Positions 1 to 6,395 of a DNA stretch of 8,066 bases are shown piece after piece. The stretch is from contig NZ_WWVR01000057.1 of assembly GCF_009883055.1 (NCBI RefSeq), positions 1 through 8,066 on the forward strand, read 5' to 3'. Position 1 is the stretch's first letter, and every line of letters begins with the position of its first letter. The notes under the pieces are model-generated. The model saw only the letters and a program-made list of their open reading frames with translations, made no database searches and was not told the origin of the DNA. The position numbers were made by a program, and so were the translations under genes. This DNA comes from Blautia sp. BIOML-A1. Its GTDB lineage: Bacteria; Bacillota; Clostridia; Lachnospirales; Lachnospiraceae.

Positions 1-58
1 ATTTTGCCCCGTATGTCTCGGGATTTTGCCATATTCATGGCAAAACACCTCGCGGGAT
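1..58. repeat. Hairpin of a dispersed intergenic repeat, cut by the window start
   Basis: A perfect 9-bp inverted repeat TTTTGCCAT (24-32) / ATGGCAAAA (37-45) with a 4-nt loop lies just past the 3' end of the CBS gene. On the - strand it follows the CTGTTCACAG core at 62-77 and leads to ACATACGGGGCAAAAT, which resembles ACATACAAGGCAAAAT inside the 1851-1973 element. This suggests a truncated view of a related composite repeat. It lacks a T-run on either strand, so it is a poor intrinsic terminator. Confidence 0.5.
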
Positions 59-61
59 ATT

Positions 62-77
62 ACCTGTGAACAGTTAC
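62..77. repeat. Short copy of the ACAGTTAC palindrome at the CBS gene stop
   Basis: ACCTGTGAACAGTTAC contains the palindromic core CTGT-GA-ACAG followed by the TTAC end seen at 1947-1973 and (as TTAA) at 4316-4342. The TAA stop codon of the CBS gene (74-76) lies inside the repeat. It is shorter than the 27-nt copies, lacking the central GAGGGTRCT part. Confidence 0.5.
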
Positions 78-490
78 CTCAGTTTCTTCATTTCCTTGTA
101 ACAGTATTTGATGATTTCCTTACGGGTGATAATGCCGATAAAAGACCCTTTGTCATCTATAACCGGAACATAGTTCTGGTTGATGGCACGATCCAGGAGA
201 TCCTCCATGTCGGCATCCGCATGAACCGGCTTATAGGTAGCCCGGCGGGGGATTGCCATGATGGAAACATCTTCCATTTCTTTCAGATCGGTGATATTGA
301 TGTTGAGACGCTTAATACCCCACAGAAGATCACCTTCAGATATGGTGCCGGTGTATTTCCCCTCCTTATTGAGGATCGGGATACAGGAGAACTTGCGGTG
401 TTCCATCTTCTCAACTGTCTGGCGAAGTGTCTCATCTTCAAATATATAAGCAACATCACTTTTGGGTGTTAAAAAAAACAAAATATTCAC
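74..490 (-). CDS. Small stand-alone protein with two CBS domains
   Basis: The 138-residue protein is essentially one Bateman module. CBS1 spans about residues 5-60, with SCIPILNKEGKYTGTISEGDLL at 35-56 split here as a strand-turn followed by the GTISEGDLL helix start. CBS2 spans about 78-130, with VPVIDDKGSFIGIITRKEI near 108-126. Such modules usually bind adenosine nucleotides and act as energy or nucleotide sensors. No catalytic, transport or DNA-binding domain is attached, so the partner is unknown. The start is GTG at 488-490, chosen because AGAGG (499-503 on the + strand as CCTCT) sits 8 nt upstream and the CBS1 fold needs the N-terminal strand. It has its own promoter at 599-627 and a leader of about 100 nt with a hairpin at its 5' end. 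The stop codon falls within a palindromic repeat. The domain call is confident, the specific role is not. Confidence 0.88.
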   Translation of the reverse strand: MNILFFLTPKSDVAYIFEDETLRQTVEKMEHRKFSCIPILNKEGKYTGTISEGDLLWGIKRLNINITDLKEMEDVSIMAIPRRATYKPVHADADMEDLLDRAINQNYVPVIDDKGSFIGIITRKEIIKYCYKEMKKLR

Positions 491-563
491 AGTCAGTACC
501 TCTGTCTTTCTTTAATCATATGTGTATCTGAACATTGATTCAGATGCTGTTATAATTATGTAG

Positions 564-594
564 CTGTTCACAGGCAGCAGACTGCTGTGAACAG
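564..594. repeat. Hairpin repeat at the 5' end of the CBS gene leader
   Basis: CTGTTCACAG (564-573) pairs with CTGTGAACAG (585-594). After a 1-nt bulge the helix continues with CAG/CTG around a 4-nt loop. The CTGTGAACAG core matches the repeat at 62-77, so it belongs to the same palindrome family. The predicted start of the CBS transcript (about 592, - strand) falls at its edge, so the mRNA would begin with this stem. No T-run follows on the - strand, so it is not a good asnA terminator. Confidence 0.55.
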
Positions 595-598
595 TATT

Positions 599-627
599 AT
601 GATAGTATGTAGGGTACAGAATGTCAA
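599..627 (-). promoter_or_regulatory. Sigma-A-type promoter of the CBS gene
   Basis: On the - strand a perfect -35 TTGACA (622-627) is followed after 17 bp by TATCAT (599-604, five of six matches to TATAAT). Transcription should start near 592, giving a leader of about 100 nt to the GTG at 490. It lies between asnA and the CBS gene, so the two are probably separate units even though they point the same way. Confidence 0.75.
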
Positions 628-686
628 TTGTTTAAATATTAAAAATTGGTGAAAAATAACTATAAAACTAAAAAAATAAGAAAATT

Positions 687-1694
687 TTACAGCAGATTTA
701 CTCCGCCTTCTTCAGCAGCTTTCTGAATAGAATCCGGCCAGATAGAAACATGTACTTCACCGATATGAGCTTTGCGCAGGAAGAACATACAGATTCGGGA
801 CTGACCGATACCACCGCCGATGGTGTATGGAAGCTCCTGATTGAAGATTGCCTTCTGGAATGGAAGTTCTCTTCGGTCATCGCAGCCTGCTTCTGTAAGC
901 TGGGAATCAAGAGAGTCCTCGTCAACACGGATACCCATGGAAGAGAGCTCCAGAGCAATGTCAAGTACAGGATAATATACAAGGATATCTCCGTTCAGTT
1001 CCCAGTCATCATAGTCCGGGGCACGTCCGTCATGTCGCTCTCCGTTAGATAAAACCTTACCTACCTGCATGAGGAAGACCGCACCCTTTTCTTTGACAAT
1101 CTTGTATTCCCGTTCCTTTGGTGTAAGATCCGGATACATATCAACCAGTTCCTGAGTGGAAACAAAAGCAATTTCCTTTGGAAGGATCTCTTCGATATAG
1201 TCATACTGAACAGCCATATATTTCTCCGTTTTGCGAAGAACACTGTAGATGGAACGAACTGTGTTGATCAGCGTTTCCATGGTACGCTCTTCTTTGGAGA
1301 TGATTTTTTCCCAGTCCCACTGGTCTACATAAACAGAGTGGATATTATCGAGATCTTCATCACGGCGGATAGCGATCATATCTGTATAGAGTCCCTCGCC
1401 GTGAGCAAAGCCGTATTTCTTAAGGGCGTAGCGTTTCCATTTGGCAAGAGAGTGTACGATCTCGGCATTTTCTTCCTGTCCTTTGATGTCGAAGCTTACA
1501 GGACGTTCTACACCATTCAGGTTATCGTTAAGACCGGAAGATGGTGATACAAAAACCGGAGCAGAAACACGGAGAAGATTTAATTTCTGAGCCAGTGTCT
1601 GCTGAAAAAAGTCTTTTACAGTTTTAATTGCAACCTGTGTATCATGCAGATTGAGATCTGAATGATAACCGACAGGTATTTTAATCTGATCCAT
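687..1694 (-). CDS. asnA: Aspartate--ammonia ligase (asparagine synthetase A)
   Basis: The 335-residue product matches AsnA (about 330 residues in E. coli) along its full length. AsnA makes asparagine from aspartate, ammonia and ATP, releasing AMP and PPi. It acts in the cytosol as a homodimer with a class II aminoacyl-tRNA synthetase-like fold. Family landmarks are RVSAPVFV (42-49), the SGLNDNLNGVERPVSFD substrate region (53-69), HSLAKWKR (81-88), VDQWDWEK (123-130) and the late ATP-binding loop GGGIGQSR (293-300). The ATG at 1692-1694 has an ideal GGAGGA (1701-1706) 6 nt upstream. The gene stands alone, divergent from nrdD. Its leader of about 80 nt is too short for a T-box and holds a degenerate palindrome. 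No clear terminator follows it; the 3' flank is only AT-rich. Use of free ammonia rather than glutamine fits an ammonia-rich anaerobic habitat (inference). Confidence 0.97.
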   Translation of the reverse strand: MDQIKIPVGYHSDLNLHDTQVAIKTVKDFFQQTLAQKLNLLRVSAPVFVSPSSGLNDNLNGVERPVSFDIKGQEENAEIVHSLAKWKRYALKKYGFAHGEGLYTDMIAIRRDEDLDNIHSVYVDQWDWEKIISKEERTMETLINTVRSIYSVLRKTEKYMAVQYDYIEEILPKEIAFVSTQELVDMYPDLTPKEREYKIVKEKGAVFLMQVGKVLSNGERHDGRAPDYDDWELNGDILVYYPVLDIALELSSMGIRVDEDSLDSQLTEAGCDDRRELPFQKAIFNQELPYTIGGGIGQSRICMFFLRKAHIGEVHVSIWPDSIQKAAEEGGVNLL

Positions 1695-1745
1695 TGGAAT
1701 TCCTCCTAAAACTTTATAAGTGAATTGTATAATAAATATTGACTT

Positions 1746-1771
1746 GTAACGGTGAGCTACGGAACAGTCGA
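1746..1771. repeat. Degenerate copy of the GTAACTGT...ACAGTTAC palindrome in the asnA leader
   Basis: GTAACGGTGAG then CTACGGAACAGTC aligns with the copies at 1947-1973 and 4316-4342 (GTAAC.GTGAG...AC.GAACAGT) with one deletion and several changes. It lies a few bases after the predicted asnA transcript start (about 1774). Confidence 0.55.
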
Positions 1772-1780
1772 ATATTTTTT

Positions 1781-1809
1781 ATTATAACAAGAAAATTTAT
1801 GTATTGCAA
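1781..1809 (-). promoter_or_regulatory. asnA promoter
   Basis: On the - strand TTGCAA (1804-1809) is separated by 17 bp from a perfect TATAAT (1781-1786), which is preceded by TGT, an extended -10. Start near 1774; leader about 80 nt. The arcC promoter (6396-6424) uses the same TTGCAA-17-TATAAT combination. Confidence 0.8.
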
Positions 1810-1850
1810 TTTTAACCTTGCATTATTTTTGAAATGAGATTAAAATATAT

Positions 1851-1973
1851 GTTACTGTCGTCAGAGGATCTGTTCTGCGAGAAGGAGTGTTTCACATACA
1901 AGGCAAAATGCCATCACCGAAGGTGATTTGGAATGCATTTTGACTCGTGACAGTGAGGGTACTGAACAGTTAC
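1851..1973. repeat. 123-bp MITE-like palindromic element between asnA and nrdD
   Basis: The stretch begins GTTACTGT (1851-1858) and ends ACAGTTAC (1966-1973), terminal inverted repeats with one mismatch. Inside, CAAAATGC pairs with GCATTTTG and ATCACC with GGTGAT around a GAA loop (roughly 1904-1942). Its right 27 nt (1947-1973) is a copy of the dispersed palindrome. No ORF is inside and no target duplication is obvious. A non-autonomous element or a folded intergenic repeat are both possible. Confidence 0.5.
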
Positions 1974-1988
1974 AAACATAACAAAAAC

Positions 1989-2028
1989 AAGGGGAAATTT
2001 CAGACAATAAAAAATGAAATTTCCCCTT
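1989..2028 (-). terminator. Strong hairpin abutting the nrdD promoter, terminator-like on the - strand
   Basis: A perfect 14-bp stem AAGGGGAAATTTCA (1989-2002) / TGAAATTTCCCCTT (2015-2028) with a 12-nt loop. Read on the - strand it is followed by TGTTTTTGTT, a plausible terminator that would stop antisense transcription leaving the nrdD start region. Its right arm overlaps the nrdD -35 by about 2 bp. On the + strand the T-run is poor. Confidence 0.5.
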
Positions 2029-2055
2029 TAACTTCACATGATGTTGTGGTATACT
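2027..2055 (+). promoter_or_regulatory. nrdD promoter
   Basis: TTTAAC (2027-2032), 17 bp, then TATACT (2050-2055), preceded by TGG, an extended -10 that offsets the weak -35. Transcription should start near 2062, giving a leader of about 110 nt. Confidence 0.65.
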
Positions 2056-2081
2056 CTCATAAGTAACACTATATATGGGGA
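2034..2081 (+). promoter_or_regulatory. Tandem NrdR boxes flanking the nrdD -10
   Basis: Box 2 (2066-2081) reads ACACTATATATGGGGA and matches the known NrdR consensus ACACWATATATWGTGT at 13 of 16 positions. Box 1 (2034-2049, TCACATGATGTTGTGG) keeps the outer CAC...GTG and the ATNTTGTG half. Their starts are 32 bp apart, the three-helical-turn spacing typical of NrdR sites. One box abuts the -10 on its upstream side and the other covers about +5 to +20, so bound NrdR-ATP/dATP would block the promoter. Confidence 0.7.
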
Positions 2082-2102
2082 AGGCTGACGGACTGGTACG
2101 TT

Positions 2103-2129
2103 GTAGCTGTGAAGCGGCAGAACAGCTCT
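2103..2129. repeat. Palindrome copy with a compensatory base-pair change in the nrdD leader
   Basis: GTAGCTGTGA...AGAACAGCTCT aligns without gaps to the 27-nt copy at 4316-4342 (about 19 of 27 identical). The stem AGCTGT/ACAGCT replaces AACTGT/ACAGTT: an A-T pair has become G-C on both sides. It is followed by GGCCTT (2134-2139), which can pair with AAGGC upstream (2081-2085) to enclose the hairpin in a larger leader fold. Confidence 0.5.
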
Positions 2130-2170
2130 GAAAGGCCTTAAAATTGCAGCAAACAGGAGAGACAAAGAAT

Positions 2171-4306
2171 ATGATCTATGTAATCAAAAAAGATGGTACA
2201 AGAGAAGAATTTGATCCTCAGAAGATTGTTAAGGCGGTAAACAAATCTGCCGCACGTATTCTTTATACATTTTCAGATGAAGAGAAGGAATTTATCTGTC
2301 AGTTCGCTCAGGAGCATGCAGACTCTCTGGGGAAGAATGAGATTGAGATCCAGGAGATGCATAATATTGTCGAGGGTGCACTGGAGCGTGTGAATCCGGC
2401 GGTTGCCAAGAGTTATCGTGATTACCGCAACTATAAGCTGGATTTTATTCATATGATGGATGACGTTTATACCAAGAGTCAGGCGATCCGCTATATCGGC
2501 GATAAGAGCAATGCAAATACAGACAGTGCACTGGTAGCGACAAAGAGAAGTCTGATTTTTAATGAGCTGAACAAAGAATTATATCGTAAATTTTTTATGA
2601 ACCGTAATGAACTTCAGGCATGTAAGGACGGGTACATTTATATCCATGATCAGTCTGCCAGACTGGATACGATGAACTGCTGTCTGTTTGACGTCGGTGC
2701 AGTTCTTAAAGGCGGTTTTGAGATGGGAAATGTCTGGTACAATGAGCCGAAGACATTGGATACAGCGTTTGATGTCATGGGTGATATTATTCTGAGTACT
2801 GCAGCACAGCAGTATGGTGGATTTACAGTACCGGAGGTAGACAAGATCCTCGGACCGTATGCACAGAAGAGTTATGATAAATATATCAGTGAATTTATGA
2901 AATATTCGGATGAGAACTGGACAGGCAGAGAAGAGAAGGCTGTTGAGTACGCACTGGATAAAGTAAGAAGAGATTTTGACCAGGGATGGCAGGGAATTGA
3001 ATATAAGTTAAATACCGTGGGTTCATCCAGAGGTGATTATCCGTTTGTGACAGTGACACTTGGACTTGGCACAGGACAGTTTGAGAAGATGTGCAACATT
3101 TCTCTTCTGGAAGTGCACAAGGGAGGACAGGGCAAGGCCGGACACAAGAAACCGGTGCTCTTCCCTAAGATCGTATTTCTGTATGATGAAAACCTTCATG
3201 GTCCGGGCAAACCATGTGAGGATATTTTTGAAGAAGGTGTGGACTGTTCTTCAAAGACAATGTATCCGGACTGGCTTTCCCTGACCGGTAAGGGTTATAT
3301 TGCCAGCATGTACAAGCAGTATGGCAAGGTCATAAGTCCTATGGGATGTCGTGCTTTCTTAAGTCCGTGGTATGAGAGAGGCGGCATGTATCCGGCTGAT
3401 GAGAAGGATACACCGGTATTTGTGGGACGATTCAATATTGGTGCAGTCAGTCTTCATCTTCCGATGATCCTGGCAAAAGCAAGGGCGGAGAGCAGAGATT
3501 TTTATGAGGTTCTTGACTTTTATCTGCAGATGATCCGAAATCTCCACATTCGTACCTACGAATATCTGGGACAGATGAGAGCATCCACCAATCCGCTTGC
3601 TTACTGCGAAGGCGGATTCTATGGCGGACATCTTAAACCAAATGAAAAAATCGGCAAGATTTTGAAACCAATGACAGCTTCCTTTGGAATTACTGCATTG
3701 AATGAACTGCAGGAACTTTACAATGGCAAGTCAATCCGCGAGGACGGACAGTTCGCACTGGAAGTTCTGAAGTATATCAACGATAAGGTAAATCAGTTTA
3801 AGCAGGAGGACGGATACCTTTATGCGATTTATGGAACACCGGCAGAAAGTCTCTGTGGACTCCAGGTTGAGCAGTTCCGTAAGATGTATGGGATCGTCGA
3901 GGGCGTTTCTGACAGACCGTATGTAAGCAACAGTTTTCACTGCCATGTTACAGAGGATGTGACTCCGATCGAGAAGCAGGATCTGGAAGGGCGTTTCTGG
4001 GAACTCTGCAATGGAGGCAAGATCCAGTATGTGCGCTATCCTATCGGATATAATAAAGAAGCCATTCGTACTCTGATCCGCAGAGCAATGAATCTGGGCT
4101 ACTATGAGGGAGTAAATCTTTCTCTGGCATATTGTGATGACTGCGGGCATCAGGAACTGGAAATGGATGTGTGCCCGGTATGCGGATCACGTAATCTGAC
4201 GAAAATCGACCGTATGAACGGATATCTTTCTTACAGCCGTGTGCATGGTGATACACGACTGAATGAAGCGAAGATGGCAGAGATTGCTGAACGAAAATCC
4301 ATGTAA
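2171..4306 (+). CDS. nrdD: Anaerobic (class III) ribonucleoside-triphosphate reductase
   Basis: The 711-residue glycyl radical enzyme reduces NTPs to dNTPs without oxygen, using a radical installed by the SAM enzyme NrdG. An ATP-cone allosteric domain fills residues 1-92 (IKKDGTREEFDPQKIVKAV onward). The barrel carries MNCC (168-171) and PMGCRAFL (391-397), with Cys393 the expected thiyl residue, then YGTPAESL (554-561) and NSFHCHV (587-593). The zinc site is Cys655, 658, 668 and 671. The glycyl radical residue is Gly684 in RMNGYLS; E. coli has RVCGYLG there. ATG at 2171 is chosen over a TTG at 2144 because AGGAGA (2155-2160) sits just upstream and the ATP-cone begins there. Regulation by NrdR is indicated by paired boxes. 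No nrdG follows, so the activase must lie elsewhere. A palindromic repeat and a shared terminator follow the stop. Confidence 0.97.
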   Translation: MIYVIKKDGTREEFDPQKIVKAVNKSAARILYTFSDEEKEFICQFAQEHADSLGKNEIEIQEMHNIVEGALERVNPAVAKSYRDYRNYKLDFIHMMDDVYTKSQAIRYIGDKSNANTDSALVATKRSLIFNELNKELYRKFFMNRNELQACKDGYIYIHDQSARLDTMNCCLFDVGAVLKGGFEMGNVWYNEPKTLDTAFDVMGDIILSTAAQQYGGFTVPEVDKILGPYAQKSYDKYISEFMKYSDENWTGREEKAVEYALDKVRRDFDQGWQGIEYKLNTVGSSRGDYPFVTVTLGLGTGQFEKMCNISLLEVHKGGQGKAGHKKPVLFPKIVFLYDENLHGPGKPCEDIFEEGVDCSSKTMYPDWLSLTGKGYIASMYKQYGKVISPMGCRAFLSPWYERGGMYPADEKDTPVFVGRFNIGAVSLHLPMILAKARAESRDFYEVLDFYLQMIRNLHIRTYEYLGQMRASTNPLAYCEGGFYGGHLKPNEKIGKILKPMTASFGITALNELQELYNGKSIREDGQFALEVLKYINDKVNQFKQEDGYLYAIYGTPAESLCGLQVEQFRKMYGIVEGVSDRPYVSNSFHCHVTEDVTPIEKQDLEGRFWELCNGGKIQYVRYPIGYNKEAIRTLIRRAMNLGYYEGVNLSLAYCDDCGHQELEMDVCPVCGSRNLTKIDRMNGYLSYSRVHGDTRLNEAKMAEIAERKSM

Positions 4307-4315
4307 AATTTATAA

Positions 4316-4342
4316 GTAACTGTGAGGGTGCTGAACAGTTAA
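4316..4342. repeat. 27-nt palindrome just after nrdD
   Basis: GTAACTGTGAGG...GAACAGTTAA has inverted ends TAACTGT/ACAGTTA around an 11-nt centre and shares GTGAGGGT.CTGAACAGTTA with 1947-1973. It lies between the nrdD stop and the terminator and has no T-run of its own. Confidence 0.65.
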
Positions 4343-4350
4343 GGGTATAC

Positions 4351-4396
4351 AAAAACAGTACAGACATGACCAATGGTTGTGTCTGTACTGTTTTTT
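4351..4396. terminator. Bidirectional terminator between convergent nrdD and eutJ
   Basis: AAAAACAGTACAGACA (4351-4366) pairs perfectly with TGTCTGTACTGTTTTT (4380-4395), with a 13-nt loop and T/A tracts on both sides (TTTTTT on +, TTTTT on -). It serves nrdD on + and eutJ on -. Confidence 0.93.
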
Positions 4397-4424
4397 GTGT
4401 AATAGATAATAATGAATCTTCTGA

Positions 4425-5264
4425 TCAGTTTTTCTTTGGTGATACAGGCGGCAGTATGCAGTTGTAAGCGATGCCGAGAGGAGTTACAAGAAGAGGATGG
4501 ACCGGACGGTAAACAGGAAGCCTGAGTTTTTTTTCAAATACTGTGGTGAATTCTTTGAAGCTTGCAGAACCGCCTACGACATAAACAGCAGGAACTTCAT
4601 AACCCTTGAGAAAACGTTCGGTGATAGTTGCCATTTTTTCGATGGTTGCCTTGATAACAGGAAAAATTTCATCTTCTTTTTCCGGAGTGGTTTTGAGTAC
4701 CTCAGCTTCTTCATAAGGAATCTTATAATGACCGGCAACAGTCATGGTCATGTGACTTCCACCGGTTGCCTCATCGTCCGTGTAGATGACTTTGCCGTCT
4801 TTGAGAATACTGATACCGGTAGTACCACCGCCGACATCGACAACAGCACCATCAGTAATCTTGAGGATGGCAGAAGCAGCAGTAGGCTCGTCCACGATAT
4901 TCGTTACTTCAAAACCGGCTCCCTCAAGGACATAGCCGATACTCTTGATGCTGCCTTCAGAAACTCCCGGAGGGATTGCAGCGGCAGCATAGAGCAGTTC
5001 TGTTCCGAGTTTTTCTTCGAGCTGCTCTTTCAGTTTAGTTACAAGCTGGACAGACTCATAATAATTAACGATCACACCGTCACGGATAGCGTGGGAAGGA
5101 GCAGAAACTCCTGCGATGGGACGGTTGTTGGTATCCACAACTGCAAGGACAGTATTGGCAGTACCGAGGTCAACACCGACTTTGAGTCTGCCGCGATAGT
5201 TTTTGCATTCGCCGGTACGGACCAGTTCTGCAAAATTAGATAACGTTCTGTTTTTTAGTTCCAT
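4425..5264 (-). CDS. eutJ: EutJ-family actin/Hsp70-like ATPase (putative reactivation chaperone)
   Basis: At 279 residues it matches EutJ (278 in E. coli). It has the actin/Hsp70 ATPase core: phosphate-1 loop VGVDLGTANT (29-38), Hsp70-like connector VDEPTAASAI (124-133), phosphate-2 loop VVDVGGGTTG (141-150) and adenosine motif VVGGSASF (229-236). It lacks an Hsp70 substrate-binding domain, as is normal for EutJ. EutJ is encoded in ethanolamine utilisation operons and is thought to help refold or reactivate the B12-dependent ammonia-lyase in microcompartments; this is a family hypothesis rather than a firm fact. Here no eut, pdu or shell gene is nearby, so the client is encoded elsewhere or differs. 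ATG at 5262-5264 has GGAGT (5271-5275) 6 nt upstream and a strong promoter at 5326-5354. It shares the nrdD terminator. A broader reading is a pilus-type or MreB-like ATPase, but EutJ fits best. Confidence 0.88.
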   Translation of the reverse strand: MELKNRTLSNFAELVRTGECKNYRGRLKVGVDLGTANTVLAVVDTNNRPIAGVSAPSHAIRDGVIVNYYESVQLVTKLKEQLEEKLGTELLYAAAAIPPGVSEGSIKSIGYVLEGAGFEVTNIVDEPTAASAILKITDGAVVDVGGGTTGISILKDGKVIYTDDEATGGSHMTMTVAGHYKIPYEEAEVLKTTPEKEDEIFPVIKATIEKMATITERFLKGYEVPAVYVVGGSASFKEFTTVFEKKLRLPVYRPVHPLLVTPLGIAYNCILPPVSPKKN

Positions 5265-5325
5265 TTTGCTACTCCATTTCTACGAAAAAATATCGAATTT
5301 GAGAAAAAATTCGTTCAGTATTTCT

Positions 5326-5354
5326 ATTATATATGAAATGACAGAAAAATACAA
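5326..5354 (-). promoter_or_regulatory. eutJ promoter
   Basis: On the - strand TTGTAT (5349-5354), 17 bp, then perfect TATAAT (5326-5331). It begins 8 bp past the arcC terminator tract, so eutJ is an independent unit with a leader of about 55 nt. Confidence 0.8.
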
Positions 5355-5362
5355 TCGGTGTC

Positions 5363-5404
5363 AAAAAAGAACGCTGCATGTATGGGCAATACAGGGCAGC
5401 GTTC
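5363..5404 (-). terminator. arcC terminator
   Basis: Read on the - strand, GAACGCTGC (from 5404) pairs with GCAGCGTTC (to 5369). An inner helix TGTAT/ATACA extends it. A run of six T follows (5363-5368 are A on +). It lies 25 bp after the arcC stop. Confidence 0.92.
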
Positions 5405-5429
5405 TGAACTGATTCGGTTTATAGGGAAA

Positions 5430-6362
5430 TTACTTAATGATAGTTCCTGTTTTTTCTCTGTAACCGTCTTTGGCATGTGCGATATCAGTAATAATAGCAC
5501 GGCGGTTTTCGCCTTTGCTTATGAAAGAGAGTCCTGCCTGGATCTTAGGAAGCATGGAACCTGCGGCGAACTGTCCTTCATTCATGTATGTCTGAGCTTC
5601 TTCGGCAGAAATAGTACCGAGATAAGTTTCTTTGTCAGTGTCCTTGTTGAGGCTGACTTTTTCGACGCTGGTGAGGATCAGAAGAGTATCCGCATTCAGC
5701 TCTTCGGCAAGAAGACCGCTTGCAAGATCCTTTTCAATGATGGCGCTTGCACCGTGAAGATCGATGCCCTGCTCCATAACAGGAATTCCGCCGCCGCCTG
5801 CTGCAATTACGATCTGTTCTGCATTTGCAAGTGCACGTACAGTTTCAATCTCAACGATACGCTGTGGTTTCGGAGCTGCAAGGATACGGCGATATTCGCC
5901 AGGTGCAGTTTCAGTAACGAAATTTCCCTTGTCTTCCTCTGCTTCTGCCTCGTCTGCGGTGAGAACACGTCCGATGATCTTCTCCGGTTCGCCAAAGGCA
6001 TCATCGTATGGATCAATGACAACCTGAGTCAGAACAGTGGCAACTGGTTTATAAATACCTCTGGAAATCAGTTCGGCACGGATTGCGTTCTGAAGGTCAT
6101 AACCAATATATCCCTGGCTCATGGCAGAGCAGACAGACATTGGAGCAAAGGTGAAATCCGGGTGTGCTTTACCGAATTCGTTCATTGCTGTGTGGATCAT
6201 GCCGACCTGCGGACCGTTGCTGTGAGAGATGACAACACGGGTTCCCTCTTCGACAAGATCAGCGATCACTTTCGCGGTTTCTTTAGTAGCAAGTTTCTGT
6301 TCTGGAAGTGTTGTGCCAAGGGCTTTATGACCAAGAGCAACAACTACGGTTTTTTCGCTCAT
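5430..6362 (-). CDS. arcC: Carbamate kinase
   Basis: The 310-residue amino-acid-kinase-fold protein has the family's usual length. It interconverts carbamate + ATP and carbamoyl phosphate + ADP; in fermenters it normally runs toward ATP. Visible motifs are HSNGPQVG (47-54), MSVCSAMSQGYIGYDLQ (75-91), EYRRILAAPKP (156-166), AAGGGGIPV (187-195), EKDLASGLLAEEL (210-222) and GSMLPK (268-273). The sequence resembles E. coli YqeA (recalled) more than classical arginine deiminase ArcC. An oddity is ALGHKALG (9-16), where the family usually has ALGGNAL. The ATG at 6360-6362 is chosen over one 108 nt upstream because GAGGAA (6368-6373) sits 5 nt before it, the promoter lies inside the longer version, and homology begins here. 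No arcA, arcB or purine-catabolism gene is adjacent, so the source of carbamoyl phosphate is not shown. Confidence 0.95.
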   Translation of the reverse strand: MSEKTVVVALGHKALGTTLPEQKLATKETAKVIADLVEEGTRVVISHSNGPQVGMIHTAMNEFGKAHPDFTFAPMSVCSAMSQGYIGYDLQNAIRAELISRGIYKPVATVLTQVVIDPYDDAFGEPEKIIGRVLTADEAEAEEDKGNFVTETAPGEYRRILAAPKPQRIVEIETVRALANAEQIVIAAGGGGIPVMEQGIDLHGASAIIEKDLASGLLAEELNADTLLILTSVEKVSLNKDTDKETYLGTISAEEAQTYMNEGQFAAGSMLPKIQAGLSFISKGENRRAIITDIAHAKDGYREKTGTIIK

Positions 6363-6395
6363 ATGGATTCCTCGTTTCTTTTGGGTTTTGGTTTT

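Noticed and set aside
26..472. 148-codon + strand ORF opposite the CBS gene
   Set aside because: Shadow of the CBS gene, whose two domain motifs are clear on the - strand.
1695..1780. T-box riboswitch controlling asnA
   Set aside because: The predicted leader is only about 80 nt and lacks the conserved T-box bulge and a terminator/antiterminator pair.
2144..2170. TTG start for nrdD
   Set aside because: No ribosome site before it; AGGAGA lies between it and the ATG at 2171, and the ATP-cone begins at the ATG.
4497..5243. 248-codon + strand ORF opposite eutJ
   Set aside because: Antisense shadow of eutJ; composition is not protein-like and it has no initiation signal.
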